Assembly: GCA_937889015.1 (NCBI GenBank)
Contig: CALARR010000058.1
Location: forward strand, 11,113 to 75,112
Length of the DNA: 64,000 nucleotides
Source: an uncultured Planctomycetales bacterium
Lineage (GTDB): Bacteria > Planctomycetota > Planctomycetia > Pirellulales > Thermoguttaceae
Direction: 5' to 3'
This document shows, piece by piece, positions 1 through 8,824 of this stretch. Position numbers and translations under genes: made by a program. The notes beneath the pieces are model-generated. The model was not told the origin of the DNA. It did not search any database and saw only the letters and a program-made list of their open reading frames with translations. The first letter of the stretch is position 1. Each line of letters starts with the position of its first letter.

Positions 1-1
1 C

Positions 2-1570
2 AAGCGCGACATGCACCAACCGCGGCCCATGGATCGCCTGCTGTGCGGCGACGTGGGCTATGGCAAGACGGAGTTGGCGATGCGGGCCGCGTTCAAGGCG
101 GTGGACGCGGGCTACCAGGTGGCGATTCTGGTGCCGACGACGATCCTGGCCGAGCAGCACCTGCGGACCTTCACCGAGCGGATGGCCGAATTCCCGTTCG
201 TGATCGCCTCGCTGTCGCGCTTTGCCACGCGTGGCCAGCAGGAGCGTGTGATCCGCAATCTGAACTTGGGGGCGGTGGACATCGTGGTGGGCACGCACCG
301 CCTGGTGCAGCCCGACGTGCAATTCCAGAATCTGGGGTTGGTAATCATCGACGAGGAGCAGCGGTTTGGCGTGGAGGTCAAAGAGCGGCTGAAGACCTTG
401 CGCCAGATCGTCGACGTGATGACCATGACGGCTACGCCGATCCCGCGCACGCTGCACATGTCGCTGCTGGGGCTGCGCGATATTTCCAACCTGGAGACGC
501 CGCCGGCGGATCGGCTGGCCGTGGAGACGCGCGTGGCCCGTTTCGACGCGCAGATCATCCGCAACGCGGTCCTGCGGGAGCTGAGCCGCGGCGGGCAGAT
601 GTTCTTCGTACACAACCGGGTGCATGACATCCAGGTGCTGGCCACGCGCCTGCGGCAGATCGTGCCCGAGGCCACCCTGGGGATCGCCCACGGCCAGATG
701 CCGGAACACGAGCTGGAGCAGGTGATGCTGCAGTTTGTCGACCGGCGTTTCGACATGCTCCTGGCGACCACGATCGTGGAGAGCGGCCTGGACATCCCCA
801 ACGCCAACACGATCTTCATCGACGAGGCCGACCGCTACGGGCTGGCCGACCTGCACCAACTCCGCGGTCGGGTGGGTCGTTACAAGCACCGCGCGTACTG
901 CTATCTGTTGGTCGATCCCAACAAGAGCCTCTCCCCCAACGCGGCGCGACGGCTGCGCGCCATCGAGGAATTCAGCGACATGGGGGCCGGGTTTGCGATC
1001 GCCATGCGTGACTTGGAGATCCGTGGGGCGGGCAACATCCTCGGCACCCAGCAGAGTGGGCACATTGCCACCGTCGGCTACGAGCTGTACTGCGACATGC
1101 TGGAACAGACCGTGCGGCGACTGAAGGCCCTGCCGCCCAAGACGAGCGTCGAGGTCGACCTGGATCTGCCGGTCGAGTCCTTCATTCCGCGGACCTATGT
1201 GCCCGATCAACGCTTGAAGATCGACCTCTACCGGCGGTTGGGGCGGATCACCGAGCCGGACGAGCTGCGCACGTTCGAAACCGAGCTGGTCGATCGGTTT
1301 GGGGCGCCACCGCGAGAAGCGGCGCGTCTGCTGGCGGTGACCGAGGTCCGATTGGCCGCTCATCGTTGGCAGATCCAGTCGATGCACCTGGAAGATTCGT
1401 ATGTGGTGTTTCGCTACGGCAACCCCGGTCTGATGAAGCAACTGGCCGCCCGGCAGGGGGGGCGATTGCGGGTGGTGGACGGCCAGAGTGCCTATCTTCC
1501 GCGCGGGAAAGAGGTTGTGGACGCAGACCAGCTTCTGGACGAGCTCAAATCGATGTTGCAGCGAGATTAG
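2..1570 (+). CDS. mfd: Transcription-repair coupling factor Mfd, C-terminal part (5' end outside window)
   Basis: Mfd is a cytoplasmic SF2 DNA translocase that pushes stalled RNA polymerase off DNA lesions and recruits UvrA. The reading frame is open from the first bases of the window and ends at TAG 1568-1570, so about 520 of the usual 1,100-1,150 residues are present. Visible in order are Walker A (GDVGYGKTE, about 15 residues in), the DEEQRFG box, the TATPIPRTLHMSLLG motif shared with RecG, and the RGRVGR arginine finger of motif VI. The last 150 residues are the TRCF-type C-terminal domain. The N-terminal UvrB-like and RNA-polymerase-interacting domains lie upstream of the window. The identification is secure; only the start is missing. 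Confidence 0.97.
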   Translation, partial: KRDMHQPRPMDRLLCGDVGYGKTELAMRAAFKAVDAGYQVAILVPTTILAEQHLRTFTERMAEFPFVIASLSRFATRGQQERVIRNLNLGAVDIVVGTHRLVQPDVQFQNLGLVIIDEEQRFGVEVKERLKTLRQIVDVMTMTATPIPRTLHMSLLGLRDISNLETPPADRLAVETRVARFDAQIIRNAVLRELSRGGQMFFVHNRVHDIQVLATRLRQIVPEATLGIAHGQMPEHELEQVMLQFVDRRFDMLLATTIVESGLDIPNANTIFIDEADRYGLADLHQLRGRVGRYKHRAYCYLLVDPNKSLSPNAARRLRAIEEFSDMGAGFAIAMRDLEIRGAGNILGTQQSGHIATVGYELYCDMLEQTVRRLKALPPKTSVEVDLDLPVESFIPRTYVPDQRLKIDLYRRLGRITEPDELRTFETELVDRFGAPPREAARLLAVTEVRLAAHRWQIQSMHLEDSYVVFRYGNPGLMKQLAARQGGRLRVVDGQSAYLPRGKEVVDADQLLDELKSMLQRD

Positions 1571-1701
1571 GGACGTCACTATAATCCGCCGCCAAAAATA
1601 CCGGCTCGCGTGCCCGCGTTGCTGCGCCCTCGGCGGTCGTCGGGGGCCAGGAGCAACGCCGCCCGGAGCCCCATCACCAACACCGCGGCGGAAGACCTCT
1701 C

Positions 1702-4700
1702 GTGCAACACAATCCTTGGTCGGTCCTGCTGTGCAGACTTCTGGTCCTGGGCGTCGGTCTGGGACCACCCTTGGCCTTGGCTGCGGACGGCGGCAATCCG
1801 GGTTCCTACGGGCAATCGTCGGACTATGTGCCGGGGTTGCCCTACGGCGTTGTGCCCGGCCCGCCCACACGTCCGCAATCCAGTGGTCGGCCCGCGGGAT
1901 GGCCCTCTTCGCCGGCCAAGAACGGCGGGAATCAGGCCAGCGGCGTCCCGGCTGCTAGTCCGCCGGCCAGCGCGAGCGGAGCGGCAGCAGCGCCGGCGGC
2001 GGCTTCCGCCGGCAGTCCGTCCAGCGATGAGCCCGATCCGGCGGGATTTTCGTTTGCCGAGGATCGCAGCGCAGGGGGCGACGGTCGCGGCTCGGGTCCG
2101 GGCGTTCGACAACCGCTGACCAATCCGGCGCCGGCGCTGGTGGTGCCCTTGCCCAGTGCCGGAGCGACGGTCTCGGCTGGGCCTCCAACGCCTCCCTCGA
2201 ATCCCGTGCAGTCACCGCCAGGCGTGGCGACGGGCCTGGTCAATCCCTATCAAGGCCCGATCCCTCACGATTCGTTGTCTGCGGGGCGAGGCATCAGCGA
2301 TGCGGCCTTGAATACACGGAATCCCAATCAGACGGTGGCGACGGGCCTGGATGGCGATCGTTCTCTGACTCGACTGCCGGCGGTTCTCAAGGCCGCTCCG
2401 GCCGCGGCTCAGGCCGGTCCGGGGCCCTCGGCGAGCTATGTCGAGGCGACCGATGTGCCGCAGTCCGTTGCGGTGCCGCAGTCCGTTGCGGCGCCGCCTG
2501 TGGCGGTCGTTTCGCCACCGGTCGGTCCGGCCACGCCCGGCGTGGTGGAATTGAAGCCGTCGTCGCCGCGTGCGGAGTACACTCAGGGCGCTGCGCCGCA
2601 GGCGCTTCCGCAGAGGCCCGCTCAGCCGCCGGGCTTTGTCGAGGTGGAATCGGCGCGCGGTGCCGAGAGCGCGCAGACGGTTTCGGCGCAGGCCGGGCCA
2701 CAGGATCCCGGCCAGACGCCAGGCTTTGTCGAGGTCGAATCGGCGCATCGGCCGGAACACGCGCAGTCTGTTGCGGGGCAAGCCGCGCCCAGTGGAGTGG
2801 TGCGACAGCCCGGTTTTGTCGAGGTGGAATCGCCCCGCTTGCCGATGTACACGCAAGCGGCTCCTGCGCAGGGCAGGGTTCCGCCGCCGGCCCAGTTTGG
2901 ATCGCTTCGGCAGCCGGCCAGTGTGACGGCGGCGCCCGATCGCAGGGCAGATCCGGGGCAACAGGCGGCCCAGTATCAGTCGCTGCAGCAACCCTCGAGC
3001 GTCGTGACGACTCCGGAACGCAGTGGTCAACCGGCTCCAGCAGGGCGACTGCAGCAGCCGTCCAGCGTGGCCGCGGTTTCCGAGGTCGGCGGAGCGCCGC
3101 CGGTGGCCGGCACGTTGCAGCAGCCAGCCAGCGTGGTGGCGGTTCCCGATCGCAATGCGCCGCCGGCTCAGTCCGAGCCGTTGCGGCAGCCGTCGAGCGT
3201 CGTGGCTGCTCCCGATCGCAACGCACAGCCGGTCTGGGGCGATTCACCGCCTACGTCTTCGACTGCGGCGGCGAGTGGCGGTGGGAATCCCCCGTCGGGC
3301 GCGACGGAGTCGCTCAGGCAACCGCGCGCCGTGGTGGCGGTTCCGGATCAGAGCACGCAGCCCGCGAATCTGATGGCGACGCCCGATCGGAGCGCGCCGG
3401 CGGTCTGGAACGACTCGCTACGTCAACCGGGCAACGTCGTGGCGATTCCGGATCGCGGCACCCAGCCGGGGAGCCTGGTGGGCGGAGCGGGCACGGCGGG
3501 TCCGGCTACGAACGTCGCGGCCACGTTGCAGCAGCCCGGGAATCAACCCTGGGCGGACGGCGCCGCTCGGCAGCGAGCCAGTGGTGGCCCGTCGCCGTAT
3601 CAAGAGGTTTTGCCACCGGCGGTGATACCGCTGGTCGGCGCAGTCAACACCCCGGACACGGCGAGCATGGCGATCCCGACCAGTCCGCTTTCGCCGGGTA
3701 CGCAGATGCTTGCCAATCCGTATGCGGTGCCGACGTCCGGCATGAGCGATGTGACTCCGCCGGGCGTGAGTCCGGCGACGGGTTCCAGCGGCACTCGGGC
3801 GACGTGGCCATCGGGAGCGGGGGGCGCGCAGCCCACGGTCTTTCCGGCGGTGGCGCCGAACGTGGCGCCCTCCACAGGATCGGACCGGCAAGGCGCTGGT
3901 GGGGCGACGATACGGAACCCCTTCCTTTCGCCGAAGAACACCGGCGCGGAGGCGGCGACGCCGTCGCAGAGCGAAGGCGCCACGCGCCCTTTTGTCCCGG
4001 CGGAGGTGCAGGCTCAGGGCGGCGCAGCCACACCTCCGGTTCAGGTTCCGCTGCCCAAGGGCCCTGAGGGGTATCCCGGGGCGGCCACCGCGTTTCCGAC
4101 CGTTCCAGGAGTTACGCCGCAGGGCACGCATCCTGCGGGGATCGCGGCCCAGAGTCCGGCCGTCGGGACCGCGCCTGCCAGCTCGCCGCCTGCGCCTGTC
4201 GGCTGGGGATCGCCGCAGTCCTTCCCGGCCGCGTTTCAGACGCGGACGCCCGCTCCGACCTCGTTTTCGGCCGTTGCTCAGACGCCCTCGCCGCAGGCCG
4301 GCGCGCCGGCCGTTGTGGCAGCGGCGCAGACGCAATTTCCGGCCGCAGGGCCCCAGTATTCTACGGTCGCCAAGCCCCAATTCGCGCCCCCAGCGCAGGC
4401 TCAATATGCGCCGACCGATCGACCGGCGGCCAACGTGATGGCGCCTTTTGCGGGCGGAGCGGCGGGCGCGATGGCTTCGCCGCGGCAGGTCGCCACGCCA
4501 GCCCCTGAAACGCGTGCGACGCCTGCCAACGAGCCTGCGCGCCAGTTGCCGGTGCTGCCGGGCACGCTGGCCATGACGCAACATGCGGAGACTGCCGGGA
4601 TGAACCCCTGCGAAGGGGCCCAGATTCTAGCGCGCGTTGGTTCGGAGGTGATCCTGGCCTGCGAGCTGGCCGGCGCGGTGAACGAATTGATGGCCAAGCA

Positions 4701-5577
4701 TGGCAAGGAGATTCCGCCGAATCAGCTTGAACTGGCGCGCGCGCAAGTCACGCAGCAACTGCTCCGGCCGCAGATCGAGAACAAGCTGGCCTATCTGGAC
4801 GCCCGACGCACCATTCCCGCTGAGAACATCCCCAAGATCGAGAAGGACATCAGCGAACACTTCGAGAAGACCGAGGTGGAACGGTTCATGAAGACCCTGG
4901 GAGTGAGCAACCGGCAGCAGGTGGATGAGAAGTTGCGCGGGATGGGGACGTCGTTGGAGCGCGAGCGGCGGAATTTCATCGAGCGGATGATGGCGCGACA
5001 ATGGGTGCACCAGAAGGTCAAATTCGAAGGGGAGATCGCGCACGAAGAGATGGTAGCCTACTACCGCGACCACAGCCAGGACTACGAGCAGCCGGCGAAG
5101 GCGCGTTGGGAAGAGTTGATGGTTCGCTTTTCCCGGCATCCGCGCCGCGAAGAGGCCTATCAGATCCTTGCGGAGATGGGCAACAAGGTGCTTTCCGGCA
5201 CACCGCTGGGGCAGGTGGCCAAAGAGCGATCCGAAGGGCCCACGGCAGCCGAGGGGGGAGCCTACGGCTGGACGACCAAAGGGAGCCTGGTTTCGCAGGC
5301 CTTGGATCAAGCGATCTTCGGTCTGCCGGTCGGCGAGTTGAGCCAGATCGTCGAGGACAAGCAGGGGCTGCACATCATACGCGTCGTGGAACGCAAGGAA
5401 GCCGGCAAGACCCCCTTCCTCGAAGCCCAGGTCGAGATCCGCGAGAAGATCAAGCAGAAGAAGAGCGACGAGCAGCTTCGCAAGTACTTTGAGAAGCTCA
5501 AGAAGGACATCCCGGTCTGGACCATCTACGACCAGCCGGGGGCCACCGCCTCGCCGACGGCCGTTCCTCGCGGCTGA
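1702..5577 (+). CDS. Secreted parvulin-type peptidyl-prolyl isomerase with giant proline-rich repeat region
   Basis: The 1,291-residue product starts at GTG 1702, with GGAA about 9 bases upstream and a clear signal peptide (hydrophobic core VLLCRLLVLGVGLG, then ALAAD). Residues about 30-960 are low-complexity Pro/Ala/Gln/Ser sequence. Three copies of GFVEVES sit exactly 30 residues apart (residues 311, 341, 371). They are followed by units of the form LxQPxSVVAxPDR between bases 2905 and 3550. From about residue 973 the protein resembles a SurA N-terminal chaperone domain, and residues 1134-1232 form a PPIC/parvulin rotamase domain. By family it should help fold exported proteins in the periplasm. 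The disordered region makes it three to four times longer than SurA or PrsA; it may reach through the cell wall or act as a binding scaffold (inference). It follows mfd by 131 bases in the same direction. Confidence 0.88.
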   Translation: MQHNPWSVLLCRLLVLGVGLGPPLALAADGGNPGSYGQSSDYVPGLPYGVVPGPPTRPQSSGRPAGWPSSPAKNGGNQASGVPAASPPASASGAAAAPAAASAGSPSSDEPDPAGFSFAEDRSAGGDGRGSGPGVRQPLTNPAPALVVPLPSAGATVSAGPPTPPSNPVQSPPGVATGLVNPYQGPIPHDSLSAGRGISDAALNTRNPNQTVATGLDGDRSLTRLPAVLKAAPAAAQAGPGPSASYVEATDVPQSVAVPQSVAAPPVAVVSPPVGPATPGVVELKPSSPRAEYTQGAAPQALPQRPAQPPGFVEVESARGAESAQTVSAQAGPQDPGQTPGFVEVESAHRPEHAQSVAGQAAPSGVVRQPGFVEVESPRLPMYTQAAPAQGRVPPPAQFGSLRQPASVTAAPDRRADPGQQAAQYQSLQQPSSVVTTPERSGQPAPAGRLQQPSSVAAVSEVGGAPPVAGTLQQPASVVAVPDRNAPPAQSEPLRQPSSVVAAPDRNAQPVWGDSPPTSSTAAASGGGNPPSGATESLRQPRAVVAVPDQSTQPANLMATPDRSAPAVWNDSLRQPGNVVAIPDRGTQPGSLVGGAGTAGPATNVAATLQQPGNQPWADGAARQRASGGPSPYQEVLPPAVIPLVGAVNTPDTASMAIPTSPLSPGTQMLANPYAVPTSGMSDVTPPGVSPATGSSGTRATWPSGAGGAQPTVFPAVAPNVAPSTGSDRQGAGGATIRNPFLSPKNTGAEAATPSQSEGATRPFVPAEVQAQGGAATPPVQVPLPKGPEGYPGAATAFPTVPGVTPQGTHPAGIAAQSPAVGTAPASSPPAPVGWGSPQSFPAAFQTRTPAPTSFSAVAQTPSPQAGAPAVVAAAQTQFPAAGPQYSTVAKPQFAPPAQAQYAPTDRPAANVMAPFAGGAAGAMASPRQVATPAPETRATPANEPARQLPVLPGTLAMTQHAETAGMNPCEGAQILARVGSEVILACELAGAVNELMAKHGKEIPPNQLELARAQVTQQLLRPQIENKLAYLDARRTIPAENIPKIEKDISEHFEKTEVERFMKTLGVSNRQQVDEKLRGMGTSLERERRNFIERMMARQWVHQKVKFEGEIAHEEMVAYYRDHSQDYEQPAKARWEELMVRFSRHPRREEAYQILAEMGNKVLSGTPLGQVAKERSEGPTAAEGGAYGWTTKGSLVSQALDQAIFGLPVGELSQIVEDKQGLHIIRVVERKEAGKTPFLEAQVEIREKIKQKKSDEQLRKYFEKLKKDIPVWTIYDQPGATASPTAVPRG

Positions 5578-5829
5578 GGCGCGCCGCGCCCCAGCCGAGT
5601 TCGGGGCACAATCGTCACAACCGGACTGAGGGCCGATGGTAGCGGCCTGCTTTTCGCGCCGCCCGGTGGCAATTCTTAACGAACTTGCGGATAATGAAGA
5701 GTCCACGGGTTCGTGGTCCGACCTCGGCGCGGCGGTTCTGGGTCGCGCGAGCGTGGGGAGAGCGAGCGTAATCATCCCTGGGAGGCAAGGCAGATCGCCC
5801 CAGGTGATAGCCCTACGGAAGGAATACGG

Positions 5830-7125
5830 ATGATAGGACGTATTGGACAGGCGCTAGTCGTGTGTTGGAGCCTGGCGTGGTGCGGGGCAAGCTTGGCTCA
5901 GCCGGCGATCCCCAAGGATCGCATCCCAGCCGACTTGCCGGAGAATCTGGCGAAGCTGATCGCCCAGTTGTACGAGACGCATCCCGAGCAACGGGGATTG
6001 GCGATTGCCGAACTGGCCCGGCTGGGCCCGGCGGCGGCGCCCGCGGCCCCCTTCCTGGTGGCGATGTTCAGTGACCCGGGACAGAGTGCGGTGATCTTCT
6101 CCGACCCCTTGGGCCGGCGGGGGACGGCTACCAGCCTGGGATTGAAGGCGGCCATCGCCCTGGGCGCGATTGGTCCCGCGGCGATCGATCCCTTGCTCCA
6201 GACCGTGCGGAGCGAGACCCCGAAGCTCCGGGCCCTGGCCGTACACGCCTTGGGGCGGATCAACGATCCGCGGATCGTTCCGCCGCTGGCCGAGGCCTTG
6301 GGGGACAGCGTGTGGGAGGTGGAGCGCGACGCGTTGGAAGGTTTGGCCCTGATCAAGGACGGCAATCGCGTGGGCCCGATGATCGAGGCCCTCGCGAAGT
6401 CGGAGAACGCCAAGGCGCGCGAGTCGTTGGCGCAAGTGTTGGGACTCTTCGGCGATCCGCGCGCGGTAGAACCGTTGATTTCCGCATTGAAGGACAGTGA
6501 AGCGGGCGTCCGGCGCCGTGCGGCAGAGGCCTTGGGGAAACTCCGCGATCGCGCCGCGACGGCCGCCTTGATCGACGGCGTGGCCGACCCGGATCCGGCC
6601 GCACAGCGTGCGGCCAGCGAGGCCCTCGTTCGGCTCCGCGACCCGGCCTCTGTCGAGCCCCTGATTGCGAAGCTCAAGGATGAGCGCTGGTTGACTCGTT
6701 CCCAGGCCGCCAAAGTCCTGGAACGCCTGGGCGATCGGCGCGCCATGGACCCGCTGGTCGAACTGCTCAAGGATCCGCACCCCGAGGTTCGTCGCGCGGC
6801 CGTCCAGGCCATGCTTCGTGTGTATGACCCCAAGGCCGCCGTGCCTCTGGTGGCGCTGCTGGGGGATACGGCCCCGGAAGTGCAGTCCGTCTTGCCCGAG
6901 ACCCTGTCGCGCATCCGGCATCCGAGCCTGGTGGAACCGCTGCTGGAGGCCCTCAAGCAGACCGATCCCAAGATTCGCGCTCGCGCGGCACAGATCTTGG
7001 GTCAGATCGGCGATCATCGCGCGGCCGAGGCCCTCAAGAACGTCGCTACCAGCGACGAAGTCCTGGAGGTGCGCGTCGACGCCTATCGCGCTCTGCGGCG
7101 GATGGGGTTGGCCCCGGCCAAGTAA
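5830..7125 (+). CDS. Secreted HEAT-repeat (PBS-lyase-like) protein
   Basis: The start is ATG 5830, chosen because AAGGA lies 6-7 bases upstream and a signal peptide follows at once (MIGRIGQALVVCWSLAWCGASLAQP). An in-frame upstream start at 5713 would bury that signal. The 431-residue product is almost entirely tandem HEAT repeats of about 31 residues, with recurring DPRAVEPLISALKD-like helices, roughly ten units from residue 40 to 425. Such alpha-solenoids act as protein-protein scaffolds. The PBS-lyase name reflects only repeat similarity, and no bilin-lyase chemistry is implied. No catalytic residues are visible. The partner is unknown. The gene lies 252 bases after the PPIase gene, same strand. 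Confidence 0.88.
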   Translation: MIGRIGQALVVCWSLAWCGASLAQPAIPKDRIPADLPENLAKLIAQLYETHPEQRGLAIAELARLGPAAAPAAPFLVAMFSDPGQSAVIFSDPLGRRGTATSLGLKAAIALGAIGPAAIDPLLQTVRSETPKLRALAVHALGRINDPRIVPPLAEALGDSVWEVERDALEGLALIKDGNRVGPMIEALAKSENAKARESLAQVLGLFGDPRAVEPLISALKDSEAGVRRRAAEALGKLRDRAATAALIDGVADPDPAAQRAASEALVRLRDPASVEPLIAKLKDERWLTRSQAAKVLERLGDRRAMDPLVELLKDPHPEVRRAAVQAMLRVYDPKAAVPLVALLGDTAPEVQSVLPETLSRIRHPSLVEPLLEALKQTDPKIRARAAQILGQIGDHRAAEALKNVATSDEVLEVRVDAYRALRRMGLAPAK

Positions 7126-7572
7126 CGGCTGGCATGGCCAGTCATTTCTGGTGGCACGCGGTCGACAGGCGGTTCCGCCGTCTGACGGAACGCAGCGGCC
7201 TGGCTTGCCCGGCACTCGATCGAACGGCTGACGCCGTTTTGCTGCTTCTGTGGTGGGGGAGATGGTCCGGAAGTGCCGATCGTGCCGCGGCGGATTCTTG
7301 TTTGCGACGGTCGTTTTTCTTGGAACCGCCGCCGCCTCGGTTACGTATAATGGATCTGGCGCCGGTTGATCTCCTCATCCAATCCGATCTTCATCCGGCC
7401 CCCTTCAGCCATGCTGCGATAATCGCCTTCCAGGTCCTTTTGTCCCATCTTCTTGGGCTGACCATGTGTGGGCCGTGGATGTCGCCACGCAGCAGGTTCT
7501 CCGCCGGGCTCGCGAACCGTTGTGCGCGGGCCGGTGTCTGAATTGCGGCTGAGGAAACAAAGGTGAGCCACG
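7126..7572 (+). other. Intergenic region, no gene seen
   Basis: These 447 bases hold no convincing coding frame. A TATAAT hexamer stands at 7346-7351 without a well-spaced -35 box, so it is only a weak candidate promoter for the small zinc-ribbon gene downstream. Confidence 0.4.
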
Positions 7573-7800
7573 ATGGTTTCCGCGTACTTCTATCAAGAGT
7601 GTCCCGTTTGCGGGCGCCCGCTCCAGGTGCGCGTGGAGTACCTGGGCCGCGATGTGATCTGCGAGCACTGCAGCGGGCACTTTCTGGCCAGCGATCCGGC
7701 CCAGCATCCGCACTGGCCGCGTTCGGGCCGGTTGTTGCAGCGGGCGGACGAATTGCTGGCTATTTCTGACTTGCGCCTGGGCCGTGTGCATCACCCGTGA
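7573..7800 (+). CDS. Small zinc-ribbon protein
   Basis: The 75-residue protein begins MVSAYFYQECPVCGRPLQV and carries two CxxC knuckles, CPVC at residues 10-13 and CEHC at about 35-38, spaced like a rubredoxin-type zinc ribbon. An AAAGGTG ribosome-binding sequence lies about 8 bases before ATG 7573. Short proteins of this kind are frequent in planctomycetes, where they are thought to bind nucleic acid or act as small regulators. There is no catalytic domain. It is transcribed away from the HEAT gene and converges on the TIM-barrel gene at 7858. Function is unknown; the zinc-binding inference rests only on the cysteine pairs. Confidence 0.72.
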   Translation: MVSAYFYQECPVCGRPLQVRVEYLGRDVICEHCSGHFLASDPAQHPHWPRSGRLLQRADELLAISDLRLGRVHHP

Positions 7801-7857
7801 CTGCCGAGCGGTTGCCTGGCGCGCTTCGGTGGTCCGCAACAGCGACGGTGGCGACCG

Positions 7858-8730
7858 TCACACGTCGCACAGATCGACGGCCTGCTTCAACGAGGCGATC
7901 GGATCGGACCCCTTGGGGATGAACTCCTGGCCCACATAGCCCTGGTAGTTCGTCTCGGCGATGGCGCGCATCACGGCCGGATAGTTGATTTCCTGGGTAT
8001 CGTCGATTTCGGCCCGGCCGGGCACTCCGCCGGTGTGGAAGTGACCGATGTACTCGATATTTTTGCGGATCGTGGCGATGAGGTCGCCTTCCATGATCTG
8101 CATGTGGTACACGTCGTAGAGGAGCTTGAAGCGCTCGGAGCCGACCTGGCGGCAGAGTTCCGCGCCCCACTCGGTGTGATCGCACTGGTAGTCCTTGTGG
8201 TTGAGCCGGCTGTTGAGCAGCTCCATCACCACGTTGACCTTGTGCTGTTCGGCGGACTTCATGAGCCGCTTCAGCCCCAGGGCGCAGTTCTTCAGTCCTT
8301 CGTCGTCGGCCTGGCCGGCCCGGTTGCCGGACATGCAGATCACACTGGGCACGCCGGCCGCCGCGGCCTGGGGAAGAAGCTCTTCGAAACTGGCCACGAG
8401 CTGGTCGTGGTACTCGAGGCGATTGAAGCCCTTGGGGATGCCCATGCCCGCCCCGCTGCCCATGGCGCAGGTCAGGCCGAACTGTTTGAGGGTGGGCCAT
8501 TCCTTGGGGCCGGTCAGTTCGATCGACTGGATGCCGATTTGCCTGGCCGCCTGGCAGAGTTCTTCCAGAGAGAGCTTCTTGTAGCACCAGCGGCAGACGG
8601 AATGCTTGATGCGGCCTTTGCGCTGGGTGGGTTCGGCGCCGGTGGCCCAGGTTGCGCGGCCTCCGAGGCTCAACACGCCGGCGGTGGCCAGGCTGCCCAA
8701 GACCGTACGACGATGGATGTGGGTTCTCAT
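7858..8730 (-). CDS. Tat-exported sugar phosphate isomerase/epimerase (hydroxypyruvate isomerase-like TIM barrel)
   Basis: This 290-residue protein opens with a signal containing HRRTVLGSLATAGVLSLGG (twin-arginine type). It continues as an AP-endonuclease-2/xylose-isomerase-like TIM barrel. Metal-ligand motifs expected for the family are visible: the Glu in VVMELLNSR, YDVYHMQ, GHFHTGGVPGR and the C-terminal YVGQEF. The GHFHTGGVPGR stretch is typical of hydroxypyruvate isomerase-like members. By family it would isomerise or epimerise a keto- or hydroxy-sugar or acid with a divalent metal. The Tat signal puts it outside the cytoplasm, as with the oxidoreductases nearby. Exact substrate cannot be read from sequence. 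The polyferredoxin gene is 94 bases upstream on the same strand. Confidence 0.87.
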   Translation of the reverse strand: MRTHIHRRTVLGSLATAGVLSLGGRATWATGAEPTQRKGRIKHSVCRWCYKKLSLEELCQAARQIGIQSIELTGPKEWPTLKQFGLTCAMGSGAGMGIPKGFNRLEYHDQLVASFEELLPQAAAAGVPSVICMSGNRAGQADDEGLKNCALGLKRLMKSAEQHKVNVVMELLNSRLNHKDYQCDHTEWGAELCRQVGSERFKLLYDVYHMQIMEGDLIATIRKNIEYIGHFHTGGVPGRAEIDDTQEINYPAVMRAIAETNYQGYVGQEFIPKGSDPIASLKQAVDLCDV

Positions 8731-8824
8731 GGCAAGGCTCTTGGTTCTCGGTAGACTTGGGGGGATTGGGCTCGTGCCGCGGCGGCGCGGCCCACGTCGA
8801 GTATCTGCGGAACGAGCCGGGAAA

